Shown here: in pieces, positions 6,429-14,599 of the stretch
Layout of the letters: every line of letters begins with the position of its first letter
Numbering within the stretch: position 1 is the stretch's first letter
NCBI GenBank assembly: GCA_017442535.1
Contig: JAFRZL010000009.1
Location: 1 to 50,587, forward strand
DNA length: 50,587 bases
Reading direction: 5' to 3'
DNA from: Bacillota bacterium
GTDB lineage: Bacteria > Bacillota > Clostridia > Lachnospirales > Bianqueaceae
Translations under genes and position numbers: made by a program
The notes under the pieces: generated by a model
The model's database searches: none
Told to the model about the DNA's origin: nothing
What the model saw: the letters and a program-made list of their open reading frames with translations, nothing else

Positions 6429-7316
6429 GTGAAAATACTATTGCTGGAAGATGATCCTGCAGATGCCAGAGAATTCCTGAATCTAATTCAGCAAGTGCGA
6501 AATGAATTAGGAGATAACACTGCGCTAAATGGTTTACAAATGAAGGACGATATAGATGACAATACTTCCTTGGTTCAGGCTTTAGCCGACTGTGATGTTT
6601 GCTGGGTTTGTACTATGGATGCATTTTATCAGGCAAACCATGGGGAGTATCCTCTCTGGATTATTGATCTTCGTCTAAACGAGAAGGGGAGCATCAATAC
6701 CTGGGAACTGTTTGCCCAATATCAACATGCGCATAATGCGGATCCCAGGCCGCCGATTATTTGGGTTTTAAGCCATTATTCACATTTGGATGCGGCTGTA
6801 CGGCAGTTTTTATCAGTTCAGCGGTTTTATTCTAAAACCGAGGCCGGTTATCATCAATTGAAAAATGATTTGACAGATCTATTATCCCCTAAATCTGAGC
6901 AGGATGATTTCCGGAAAATTCAATTTCAGACCGGTACAGGAAGCGATCAATCATTTAAAGTGGATTATATTATTGCGATTGCGTCAATGCCTAAGAGCGG
7001 GAAAGAATCCTCAAGCCATCGAAGAGCGTATATGCTTTATTATCAGACCAATGAAGATGGCAATGTGATACCATACAGGCTGAATGAGAATCAAAGCCTG
7101 CCCAGGGTCCTTAATCTGCTATATGATAAAGGATTTCATGAATTTGAGATGGTCTCCAGAGATCTTATTATCAATACGCATCAACTTATATCGATCTCTG
7201 CTGCAGAGAATGGAGGCGTCATTACCATGGCGGGCTATCATAATAATGAGCCCATCCAAGTGAATCGTAAAGTGTATTCTCAGCTTCTCGAAAAGCTGAA
7301 ACTAACAACCACATAG
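6429..7316 (+). CDS. LytTR-type response regulator
   Basis: I choose the GTG at 6429 (295 aa) because AAGGAGGGG ends 5 nt before it; a longer frame from TTG at 6408 would include the ribosome site. Residues 1-150 form a receiver domain: acidic pair in LLLEDDPADAREF, candidate phosphoacceptor D80 in WIIDLRLNE, Ser in WVLSHYSH, conserved Lys K136 in YSKTEAG. D80 lies about 25 residues later than usual because of an insertion after the first helix. The C-terminal 115 residues fit a LytTR DNA-binding domain (ending with RKVYSQLLEKL). The partner kinase is probably the GHKL protein at 8544. Family placement is by motif reading; LytTR regulators usually control peptide, toxin or envelope functions. 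Confidence 0.8.
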   Translation: MKILLLEDDPADAREFLNLIQQVRNELGDNTALNGLQMKDDIDDNTSLVQALADCDVCWVCTMDAFYQANHGEYPLWIIDLRLNEKGSINTWELFAQYQHAHNADPRPPIIWVLSHYSHLDAAVRQFLSVQRFYSKTEAGYHQLKNDLTDLLSPKSEQDDFRKIQFQTGTGSDQSFKVDYIIAIASMPKSGKESSSHRRAYMLYYQTNEDGNVIPYRLNENQSLPRVLNLLYDKGFHEFEMVSRDLIINTHQLISISAAENGGVITMAGYHNNEPIQVNRKVYSQLLEKLKLTTT

Positions 7317-7334
7317 AAAAGGAGCGGGATTAAA

Positions 7335-7772
7335 ATGAAGGAAGCATGGATAGAATGGATAGTTAAAATGCTCACAGCTATTATTCTGGCAAACACTTTG
7401 GCAGGAATGGGTAGTGTGAACAATGTTGAGCAAATCGCAGAAGCAGAATCTGTTCAGGACATTGTTTTTGCATATGCACCAGAAATTGAACAACCATCCT
7501 GTGACAGTGAGAACCATTCTCGGACTGACTCTAACGAGTGCCCAAACTGTGGCAACAACTTAATGTTTACCTGCTTGCATGAATGGGATCAGAATGTGAC
7601 ATCCATGCATGATTGCGAAACGGGGTCTTGCATAGTCCTGCATTACCGCAGCCGGGCCCGAAAAAGCTGCCGATTCTGCGGATATACGGCAGACATTGGC
7701 TATCATAACTGCTGGCTTGAGCATTTGAACTGCAATAAAGGGATAGAACACGTATGTCCCTATCTGCCATAA
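7335..7772 (+). CDS. Small secreted Cys/His-rich, probably zinc-binding protein
   Basis: This 145-aa protein has AAAAGGAG ahead of its ATG and starts 18 bp after the response regulator. The first 30 residues contain a hydrophobic stretch (MLTAIILANTLAGMGS) that could act as a signal peptide or anchor. The rest has eleven Cys, including CPNC and CRFC knuckles, and several His (HEW, HDC, YHNCWLEH), suggesting one or two zinc ribbons or disulfides. I know of small clostridial proteins with similar CxxC-H-CxxC patterns but no defined function. Its place between regulator and kinase suggests a sensed or secreted component of the same system (inference). Confidence 0.7.
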   Translation: MKEAWIEWIVKMLTAIILANTLAGMGSVNNVEQIAEAESVQDIVFAYAPEIEQPSCDSENHSRTDSNECPNCGNNLMFTCLHEWDQNVTSMHDCETGSCIVLHYRSRARKSCRFCGYTADIGYHNCWLEHLNCNKGIEHVCPYLP

Positions 7773-7783
7773 AGGAAATCTAG

Positions 7784-8551
7784 ATGATGAAATACTTTCG
7801 CTTATTCCTCTGCATATGTCTCTGCTGTTGCTGTTTTCTTATGGCAGGCTGCCGTCAGAGGACAGTGCCGCTTGTCCTGGAAGATTTAAAGCAGCCAAAC
7901 GGCTCCTATAGCTTGATGGGCTTAGAATATGGAATGACGATTGAAGAAGTGGAAAAGCTGCTGGACGCCGAATTATCCGAAACACTTCCCCGGAGCGGAC
8001 AGCTGTTTGATGAAAAGAATGGCCCGGGAGATGATATGCCTGCCGGATTCGATTATCGTCATGACTATCATTATTTCTCCATAGGCTTAGCTCCTGTAAA
8101 CAATGGTCAGCTGCTTACGCTGTCATGGCAGGATATGGAAGGAACAGTGCACTTTATTTTTTCCGCAGGCGGCCTTACTAATATTATTATTTCTTTCTCC
8201 TCCCATTCAGATAATTTCGATTCACGCTTTCATTACGGGGAAGTGGGCAGGCCTGAAAAGGCTTATAAGACGCTGCTCCCCGAATTGATCCGTTTATATG
8301 GGCCCTCCAGTTATCATCGTCAATATACGGATCCCTACATTATTAACGAAAATGGCAGCCAATACCGCGGCGAATACCATATTTGGCAATCCGATTACTG
8401 GCGGGATAACAGGGTGAATTTTATGACCATCGAATGGATGAATATGGAATCCGAGCATGACACAGTTGAACTGGACTTATATATGAGCAAAATGACGGCT
8501 GATCAGATCAGGGCTATCTGGGAAGAGAAAGAGGAGCCGAGGGATGATTGA
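7784..8551 (+). CDS. Lipoprotein between regulator and kinase
   Basis: This 255-aa protein starts at ATG 7784 (or 7787) after AAAGGAAA, 11 bp behind the Cys-rich gene. Its signal peptide is very Cys-rich (LFLCICLCCCCFLMAGC) and ends in lipobox MAGC. Early in the mature part it has LEYGMTIEEVEKLL, the same GMT-EV motif as the lipoprotein at 1722, again BamE-like in appearance. The later sequence is rich in aromatic residues and shows no catalytic motif. Its stop overlaps the kinase start by 8 bp, so the two are probably translated together; it may be an extracytoplasmic accessory to the kinase. Confidence 0.75.
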   Translation: MMKYFRLFLCICLCCCCFLMAGCRQRTVPLVLEDLKQPNGSYSLMGLEYGMTIEEVEKLLDAELSETLPRSGQLFDEKNGPGDDMPAGFDYRHDYHYFSIGLAPVNNGQLLTLSWQDMEGTVHFIFSAGGLTNIIISFSSHSDNFDSRFHYGEVGRPEKAYKTLLPELIRLYGPSSYHRQYTDPYIINENGSQYRGEYHIWQSDYWRDNRVNFMTIEWMNMESEHDTVELDLYMSKMTADQIRAIWEEKEEPRDD

Positions 8552-9857
8552 CATACTGACAGAGATCCTGAACGGCATTTTCTTTTATTACCCAGGGGAT
8601 GAAAGCATTGTCGTCATGTACCTCGTTTCTGACGAGATCATGAGGATCATCAATCATTTTTGTTTTTTATGGGTAGCGGTATTCCTGATGGGGAGCTTCC
8701 CGAACAGAAAAAGACTGATTATCTGGGAGCTTGTCTTCTGGACATATCGTGCAATTCTGACAATTATCAATCGCAGGCATTTTTTCATGATAATAGGTCC
8801 GTGGAGATTGTTCCTGTGGATTCCTGTTTTGATGTTTATCTATAAAGATAAATCGCCGCGCATACCATTCCAGATTGCACTTGTTACATTTGGAATGCTT
8901 AGGTTGGTTGAAGTATTGATTGCAATACTGCTGCCGGTGCAGAGTTGGGACAAGTTATGGAAGTATGGCCTTACGCAAGAAGAAATCACATCTATTTCTA
9001 AACTGCTGATTGTTCTTGGGATTACATTTATATTGAGAAGACGGCATATTTCCTTTGCCTGGCTTAAAGATAACAGGCCGTTTCGGCTGGCACTTCTCGG
9101 CTTCTGTGCCACCTTGTTATGCTTCTATTATATGATACGGCCCGGCATCGAGCATTTCTACACACAATCCATCCTATTGGTTGCGTCATTTGGCATTTTT
9201 ACTGTTGCATTCATATTGATTATCTGGATTTCCGACAGCACTAAAAAATCCAGACAGATCAGAGACATGCAAACAAGAATTCAGGGTATGATGATCAACC
9301 AACAATTTGACCAGACCTATGTCCACGAAACACGCAGAGCTCTAAAACAGCTTTCCGTCGACCGGGACAACGGCTTTTTGCAGGACCTGGTTATGCAATC
9401 AGAGGATTATGAAACGATAAGCCGCTTGCCGGACAGCATCAAATGGATTGTTCTGGGCTATTTGGAAGAGTTGCAAAAAGCAGACATCAAACTGCAGTTG
9501 GAATGCAGCGGCATCCTTAATGACTGGCCTTACACAGAAACGGAGATGCTTACGATCGTAGGGAATCTTATGGACAATGCAATCGAAGCAGTGAAGGAAC
9601 TGGAACCTGAACGGCGCTGGATTAAATTGCGCCTGGAAGAAGATGAATTCCGGCAAGCCCTGCAAATTACGAATCCATGGGATTCAACCACCATTTCAAA
9701 AGAAAGCCTTATTCATATCGGATCAACTTCCAAACGGGGAAAGCATATGGGAATGGGATTGCCGACTGTAAAGAGGCTGGTTGAAAGAAAGGACGATGTT
9801 TTCCAGCTGTGGAGCATGGAAAGGACCTTCGAGGTGCGTGTCGACCATCTGTTCTAG
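8544..9857 (+). CDS. GHKL (AgrC/NatK-like) sensor histidine kinase
   Basis: This 437-aa protein has GAGGAG 7 nt before its ATG. The N-terminal 230 residues hold about six or seven hydrophobic spans, with no large external domain, as in AgrC/ComD-type kinases. H261 in YVHETRRALKQL is the likely phosphorylated His. The ATPase part shows the N box (GNLMDNAIEA, N345) and a G-rich motif near the end (KHMGMGLPTVKRLVE). It is the natural partner of the LytTR regulator at 6429. The signal is unknown; a peptide or envelope cue is inferred from the kinase class. It ends the four-gene operon, before a strong terminator. Confidence 0.85.
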   Translation: MIDILTEILNGIFFYYPGDESIVVMYLVSDEIMRIINHFCFLWVAVFLMGSFPNRKRLIIWELVFWTYRAILTIINRRHFFMIIGPWRLFLWIPVLMFIYKDKSPRIPFQIALVTFGMLRLVEVLIAILLPVQSWDKLWKYGLTQEEITSISKLLIVLGITFILRRRHISFAWLKDNRPFRLALLGFCATLLCFYYMIRPGIEHFYTQSILLVASFGIFTVAFILIIWISDSTKKSRQIRDMQTRIQGMMINQQFDQTYVHETRRALKQLSVDRDNGFLQDLVMQSEDYETISRLPDSIKWIVLGYLEELQKADIKLQLECSGILNDWPYTETEMLTIVGNLMDNAIEAVKELEPERRWIKLRLEEDEFRQALQITNPWDSTTISKESLIHIGSTSKRGKHMGMGLPTVKRLVERKDDVFQLWSMERTFEVRVDHLF

Positions 9858-9872
9858 TAATACCCTGAAAGC

Positions 9873-9912
9873 AAAAACAGGAGTGACTCAGGTTGTTCAC
9901 TCCTGTTTTTTT
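9873..9912. terminator. Bidirectional intrinsic terminator
   Basis: AAAAACAGGAGTGA and TCACTCCTGTTTTTTT form a perfect stem with a 10-nt loop. It serves both the kinase operon on the plus strand and the GNAT/asnS pair on the minus strand, and marks the border between the AT-rich region and the GC-rich core. Confidence 0.9.
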
Positions 9913-9927
9913 GGTGAGAAGAATGGT

Positions 9928-10743
9928 TCACTGATCCAGACACAGGGTCATCGCGCCGGTAAAGCCGCGGGGGAAGGGATCCTTGCCAAGCGGCCGGTAC
10001 ATGCCGACCGGAATGCTTTTGCGCGGAGAATCCACCAGAATCTGGCGGCAGCCGGTGTAGGCCAGCAGCGTCGCGCCGAGATCTGCCGAGAAAGGTTCGC
10101 TCAGTTCCCGGATGTGGAGCAGGTCGCCCCGCAGCGTGTAGGCCGCGTAATTCTTGCGGTCACCGCGTTCATAACTGACCACGTCGCCTCCGAAATGCCT
10201 GAGCTCCTGCAGCAGGAATTCGGGGCACATCAGGCGCAGCCGGTAATTCGTACTCTGCAGGTAGGCGGCGCGCATCAGCGTAAATTCGACTTCGGAAGGG
10301 ATCTCCAGATCCAGGAAAGGACAGGGGCTGAAATTGACATATTTGCGCTCGGAGCGGTAGAAACGGGTCACGTAGCCCATCTCCGCATAAGAAGCAAAGA
10401 GGGCGGAGCTGCCCGGCGCAAGGCAAACAAAACGCATCCCCTGCGATTCCAGATAATCCAGAGCCTGCTGATGCAGCGAATGCATCAGACCTTCGCCCTG
10501 ACGATCGGGCCGGGTCCCTACTGCGTAGAGGAAGGAGCCAGGCACATCGTTCAGACGAGCGGGGATCAGGGTCATCATGGAAACAGGAGCGCCGTTGCGG
10601 TCGCGAATCACAATCAATTCACCGGGACGGTAGCGGTTCTTGAGATAGAAGAGCGCATCCTCCGCGGTCTGTCCCAGGCTCTGCTGCCACAAGACGGAAA
10701 GGGCCGGAAAGTCCTCCGGCCTCGCAAAATCAAAGTCAGCCAT
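9928..10743 (-). CDS. GNAT-family N-acetyltransferase
   Basis: This 271-aa protein fits a GNAT fold. Acetyl-CoA-binding motif A is visible as LYAVGTRPDRQGEGLMHSL (R/Q-x-x-G-x-G/A), followed by ALDYLESQGMRFVCLAPG and a FASYAEMGY motif B-like segment. The C-terminal half may be a second, degenerate domain as in some larger acetyltransferases. The substrate is unknown. It starts 48 bp after asnS on the same strand and is probably co-transcribed with it; no functional link is implied. Confidence 0.8.
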   Translation of the reverse strand: MADFDFARPEDFPALSVLWQQSLGQTAEDALFYLKNRYRPGELIVIRDRNGAPVSMMTLIPARLNDVPGSFLYAVGTRPDRQGEGLMHSLHQQALDYLESQGMRFVCLAPGSSALFASYAEMGYVTRFYRSERKYVNFSPCPFLDLEIPSEVEFTLMRAAYLQSTNYRLRLMCPEFLLQELRHFGGDVVSYERGDRKNYAAYTLRGDLLHIRELSEPFSADLGATLLAYTGCRQILVDSPRKSIPVGMYRPLGKDPFPRGFTGAMTLCLDQ

Positions 10744-10791
10744 GTAGATAAGTCCTCATCAATCAAATCGTGGCCAGACCGCCTCGGCGGT

Positions 10792-12240
10792 TTAGAATTC
10801 CAGATTCTTTGCCGTGCGGGGATAGGGAATCACGTCGCGGATGTTGCCCATCCCGGTAACATACATGATCAGGCGCTCGAAGCCCAGGCCAAAACCGGCG
10901 TGGCGGTTGCTGCCGTATTTGCGCAGATCCAGATACCAGCTGTAATCCTCTTCCTTCAGACCCAGCTCATGGATGCGCGCAAGCAGCTTATCATAATCAT
11001 CCTCACGCTGGCTGCCGCCGATCAGTTCGCCGATACCGGGCACCAGCATATCCGAGGCGGCAACGGTCCTGCCGTCCGGATTCTGCTTCATGTAGAAGGC
11101 CTTGATCTCCTTGGGATAGTCCGTCACAAAGACGGGCTTCTTGAAGATCACTTCGGTCAGATAACGCTCATGTTCGGTCTGCAGATCGCAGCCCCAGTAA
11201 GGCTTGAATTCAAAATCGTGGCCGCTTTCTTCGAGCAGCTTGATGGCGTCGGTGTAGGAGCAGCGTGCGAAGTCGTTGCTGATAATGGAGTTCAGGCGCT
11301 CCAGCAGCGTCTTGTCCACAAAGGAGTTGAAGAATTCGATCTCGGCCGGCGCGTTCTCCAGCAGATAGTTAACGATGTATTTGATCATGGCCTCGGCAAG
11401 ATCCATATCATCGGACAGATCCGCGAAAGCGATCTCAGGCTCGATCATCCAGAATTCGGCCGCGTGCCGGGGCGTATTGCTGTTCTCGGCGCGGAAGGTC
11501 GGACCAAAGGTATAGACATTACGGAAAGCCGCACAATAGGTCTCGACGTTCAGCTGGCCGCTCACGGTCAGGTTGGCGGATTTGCCGAAGAAGTCCTTGG
11601 AAAAATCAGGCTTGCCCTGCTCATCCAGCGGCATCTCGCCAAGGGGCAGCGTCGTCACACGGAACATCTCACCGGCGCCCTCCGCATCGCTTCCGGTAAT
11701 GATCGGAGTATGCACATAGACAAAGCCCTGCTCTTGGAAGAAGCGGTGGATCGCATAGGCTGCCAGAGAACGCACGCGGAAAACAGCCTGGAAAGTATTG
11801 GTACGGGGACGCAGATGCGCCATCGTCCGCAGGAATTCCATGGAATGACGCTTCTTCTGCATCGGGAAATCAGCAGTGGAGGGGCCTTCCAGCACCACGG
11901 TCGTCGCGTGAAGCTCAAAAGGCTGCTTGGCCTCCGGCGTCAGCACCAGAGTACCCGTAACGATCACAGCGGCGCCGACCAGCAGACGGCTGATGGCCTT
12001 AAAGGCCTCCGTCCCCTCGGATACCTGTCCGTTCTGATCCATATAGGAATTGACTTTGCCGTCTTCATAAACGATCTGCAGCGTCGGGAAACAACTCCCG
12101 TCATGCAGCACCATAAAGCCAAGCGCTTTGGAATCACGAATCGAGCGGATCCACCCGCTGACTGTAATCTCGGTCCCGGCAAGCTCACGCGCGAGCGCCA
12201 GATCGTCCTTCAAAAGATCCTTTAATAAAACAGATTTCAT
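10792..12240 (-). CDS. asnS: Asparaginyl-tRNA synthetase
   Basis: The product (about 482 aa from the ATG at 12240, 7 nt after AAAGGGG; a GTG directly before it is possible) charges tRNA-Asn with asparagine. The N-terminal OB-fold domain is seen in [20 protein letters not shown]. Class II motif 2 is [20 protein letters not shown] and motif 3 is [15 protein letters not shown] near the C-terminus. [20 protein letters not shown] is a typical AsnRS stretch. The length fits the bacterial family. A promoter lies at 12292-12320; I see no T-box features in the leader. Confidence 0.95.
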   Translation of the reverse strand: MKSVLLKDLLKDDLALARELAGTEITVSGWIRSIRDSKALGFMVLHDGSCFPTLQIVYEDGKVNSYMDQNGQVSEGTEAFKAISRLLVGAAVIVTGTLVLTPEAKQPFELHATTVVLEGPSTADFPMQKKRHSMEFLRTMAHLRPRTNTFQAVFRVRSLAAYAIHRFFQEQGFVYVHTPIITGSDAEGAGEMFRVTTLPLGEMPLDEQGKPDFSKDFFGKSANLTVSGQLNVETYCAAFRNVYTFGPTFRAENSNTPRHAAEFWMIEPEIAFADLSDDMDLAEAMIKYIVNYLLENAPAEIEFFNSFVDKTLLERLNSIISNDFARCSYTDAIKLLEESGHDFEFKPYWGCDLQTEHERYLTEVIFKKPVFVTDYPKEIKAFYMKQNPDGRTVAASDMLVPGIGELIGGSQREDDYDKLLARIHELGLKEEDYSWYLDLRKYGSNRHAGFGLGFERLIMYVTGMGNIRDVIPYPRTAKNLEF

Positions 12241-12291
12241 CACGAAACCCCTTTCCTGAGCAATTTAAAACGGCAAAAGAGCCTATGTTAG

Positions 12292-12320
12292 ATTATAATA
12301 CATCCTCCGCGCGGAAACAA
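12292..12320 (-). promoter_or_regulatory. Sigma-A promoter for asnS
   Basis: On the minus strand, TTGTTT (12320-12315), a 17-bp spacer and TATAAT (12297-12292) lie about 50 bp before the asnS start. Confidence 0.65.
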
Positions 12321-12360
12321 GAGCAAATTCGAAAAAAGTACGGAGAATTGTTTGTGCTGC

Positions 12361-12407
12361 CCGCTCCGAATCCGGCTGCCTGCCTATGACCGCAGGATTC
12401 AGAGCGG
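12361..12407. repeat. Hairpin between asnS and the GH29 operon
   Basis: CCGCTCCGAATCC (12361-12373) and GGATTCAGAGCGG (12395-12407) pair at 12 of 13 positions. No T run follows on the plus strand. The arm begins CCGCTCCGA like the 15-bp arms of the tandem repeat at 50352-50587, so it may belong to the same palindromic repeat family, or be an operator just upstream of the promoter at 12413. Confidence 0.5.
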
Positions 12408-12412
12408 CACCC

Positions 12413-12441
12413 TTGAAAAAAACGCTAAGATATGATAAGAT
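12413..12441 (+). promoter_or_regulatory. Probable promoter of the fucosidase-racemase-kinase-BKACE operon
   Basis: TTGAAA (12413-12418), a 17-bp spacer and TAAGAT (12436-12441) precede the first gene. The -10 box is weak and other frames are possible. Confidence 0.45.
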
Positions 12442-12470
12442 TATGACAGGATAGAGACGGAGGTGATAGC

Positions 12471-13895
12471 TTGTCAGAGCGGCCTGACTGGACCCGGATG
12501 CGCAGGGAAGCGCCCGGATGGCTTAAAAGAGACAAGTTCGGGCTCTTTTTTCACTGGGGCGTATACAGTGTCCCGGCATGTGAAAACGAGTGGTATTCAC
12601 GTAATATTTATCTGAAGGGCAGCCGGCAGAATCTGGAACACGAACGCCGTTACGGTTCGATCAGCCGGTTCGGCTACAAAGATCTGATCCCTGCATTCAA
12701 AGCAGAGTGTTTTGACCCCGACGCATGGGCGGACCTGGTGGTTAAGAGCGGTGCCAAATACGCGGGCCCGGTTGCGGAACATGCGGACAATTATTCGATG
12801 TGGAACAGCCGGATCAATCCGGTCAATTCCGTCAGAACCGGGCCCCGGCGGGATATCGTCGGTGAGTGTGAGAAAGCTTTCTGCCGCAGAGGCATCCGTT
12901 ATCTGACGACCTTTCACCACCAGTGGCTTTGGGGCTGGTTTATGTCGACGGATCCCGACGCGGACGTCTATGATCCTGTCAATGAGGTCTATTATGGGCC
13001 GGCTCTGCCGCTCGAAACCAACCGGTATCAGCCTTACCGTCTGCCGGACGCGGCTTTTTGCAGGATTTGGCTTGAAAAGGTCAAAGAGGTGGTGCGGCAG
13101 TACCGGCCGGATGTGCTGTACTTTGACGGGAGACTGATGATCCTGCCGGAAGAGGTTTTATATCAGGCGGTTTCCGCTTACTATGAAGCGGTGCCGGAGG
13201 GCATTATTACCTATAAGCAGCGGGATCTGCCCGAAGGGATCGGGCTCCGTGATGTGGAATGCGGCAGATTTACCGGGGTTCAGGAATTTTTCTGGCAGAC
13301 GGATGACAGGCTGGAGGATAAGGTTACCTGGTGCATCGTGCAGGAACCCCGGTACAAACCCGCCGGCCGGATCATTCAGCAGCTTGCGGATGTGACGGCC
13401 AAGAACGGCGCGCTGCTCCTGAATGTGGGGCCGAGGGCGGACGGGACTTTTCATCCGGAAGCGGTTAGGCAGCTCACAAGAGTGGGTGATTGGCTTGCCG
13501 TAAACGGGGAAGCCATCTACGGCACTGAGCCATTCAGCGTAGCGGGGGAGGGCGTGACAGTCTCTGACGAAGAGGATTATAACGCGGAGAGGCTGCGGCA
13601 GCAGATGAAGGACGGGCTCGCACTGGAAAGCGGGCAGTACCGTCTGACCGGGAACGACGTTCGGTACACGCAGACGGATTCCGCCATTTATGTGATCGGT
13701 TTTGGCATGCCCGAGGACCGTACACTGCGTCTTGCCGCGCTCAGATCGGGTGCGGCGGGGGCGCTCCGCTCCGCTGTGATGCTCGGGAGCGGTGCAGAGA
13801 TCGAAATGCAAAGGGACAGCGGAGCGCTCATGCTGCGCCTCCCGGAACAGCTGCCTTTTGAGGAGGCATATGTGATCAGGCTTGAAAAGGCCTGA
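12471..13895 (+). CDS. Alpha-L-fucosidase, GH29 family
   Basis: The start is TTG at 12471, with GGAGGTGAT ending 3-4 nt earlier; no better start lies downstream. The 474-aa protein shows the GH29 pattern: KFGLFFHWGVYSVP near the N-terminus, a variant of the HHDGF region (AEHADNYSMWNS), and VLYFDGRL, where D219 is the expected nucleophile. NGALLLNVGPRADGTF is the typical end of the barrel, followed by a short beta domain. There is no signal peptide, so it acts in the cytoplasm on imported oligosaccharides. It is the first gene of an operon that otherwise handles small acids. Confidence 0.85.
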   Translation: MSERPDWTRMRREAPGWLKRDKFGLFFHWGVYSVPACENEWYSRNIYLKGSRQNLEHERRYGSISRFGYKDLIPAFKAECFDPDAWADLVVKSGAKYAGPVAEHADNYSMWNSRINPVNSVRTGPRRDIVGECEKAFCRRGIRYLTTFHHQWLWGWFMSTDPDADVYDPVNEVYYGPALPLETNRYQPYRLPDAAFCRIWLEKVKEVVRQYRPDVLYFDGRLMILPEEVLYQAVSAYYEAVPEGIITYKQRDLPEGIGLRDVECGRFTGVQEFFWQTDDRLEDKVTWCIVQEPRYKPAGRIIQQLADVTAKNGALLLNVGPRADGTFHPEAVRQLTRVGDWLAVNGEAIYGTEPFSVAGEGVTVSDEEDYNAERLRQQMKDGLALESGQYRLTGNDVRYTQTDSAIYVIGFGMPEDRTLRLAALRSGAAGALRSAVMLGSGAEIEMQRDSGALMLRLPEQLPFEEAYVIRLEKA

Positions 13896-13927
13896 TCGGC
13901 AAAAAGGATTCTAAAGGAGACGACAAG

Positions 13928-14599
13928 ATGAAAGCAGCACTGATTTATACCAGTACCACGCCGGAGCTGATCGAGCTGGTCGAGCGTGAAGTCAGAAAGA
14001 ATATCGGAGCGGAAGCAGAGCTTCTCAGTATGCAGGATCCATCGATCCTTGCGGAGACGCGGGACGCGGGCTATGTGACGCCCACAGCGGCCGCGAGGCT
14101 TATGTCTATGTATACCAAGGCGGTGGCGGACGGCGCGGACGCGATCCTGAATATCTGTTCCTCGGTGGGTGAAGTGGCGGATGCCTTCCAGCCTGCGGCA
14201 CGTTATATCGGAGTGCCGGTGGTCCGGATCGATGAAGAAATGTGCCGGGAGGCTGTGCGCAGGGGCAGCCGCATAGGCGTGCTTGCGACGCTCCCCACGA
14301 CGCTTGAGCCGACCAAGGGCACGATCCGCCGCGTGGCCCGGGAGATGGGCCGCCATGTCGAACTGGAGGACGGATTGGTAGAAGCTTTCGGCATGGACCG
14401 GGATCAGTTCCGCAAACTCCTTGTCGGAGCGGCTGAAGTTCTGGCCCCGCGCGTGGACGTGATCGTTCTGGCCCAGGGATCCATGGCTTATGTGGAGCAG
14501 GACATTGAGAAGGTAGTGGGTCGGCCGACACTCTCGAGCCCGCGCTTCGGAGCGGCCGAACTTGCCAAAGCGCTCCGAAATAAAGGATTTGCAGTATGA
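13928..14599 (+). CDS. Asp/Glu/hydantoin-racemase-like protein
   Basis: This 223-aa protein starts behind AAAGGAG, 32 bp after the fucosidase. It fits the Asp/Glu racemase superfamily: TPTAAARLMSMY, a first-half Cys in LNICSSVGEV, and a symmetrical second half with VIVLAQGSMAYVEQ. At the place of the second catalytic Cys there is Gln-Gly (AQGS), so true racemase activity is doubtful. Such proteins often sit beside DUF1537 kinases. Its stop overlaps the kinase start by 4 bp (ATGA), so the two are translationally coupled. Confidence 0.75.
   Translation: MKAALIYTSTTPELIELVEREVRKNIGAEAELLSMQDPSILAETRDAGYVTPTAAARLMSMYTKAVADGADAILNICSSVGEVADAFQPAARYIGVPVVRIDEEMCREAVRRGSRIGVLATLPTTLEPTKGTIRRVAREMGRHVELEDGLVEAFGMDRDQFRKLLVGAAEVLAPRVDVIVLAQGSMAYVEQDIEKVVGRPTLSSPRFGAAELAKALRNKGFAV

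Noticed and set aside
9781..12225. Plus-strand open frame of 814 codons opposite asnS and the GNAT gene
   Set aside because: It is antisense to two genes with clear family motifs, has no ribosome site, and its composition follows from the GC-rich codon pattern of the minus strand.
12241..12470. T-box riboswitch upstream of asnS
   Set aside because: No T-box sequence (TGGNACCGCG-like) and no terminator/antiterminator pair ahead of asnS; a simple promoter lies close to the gene.
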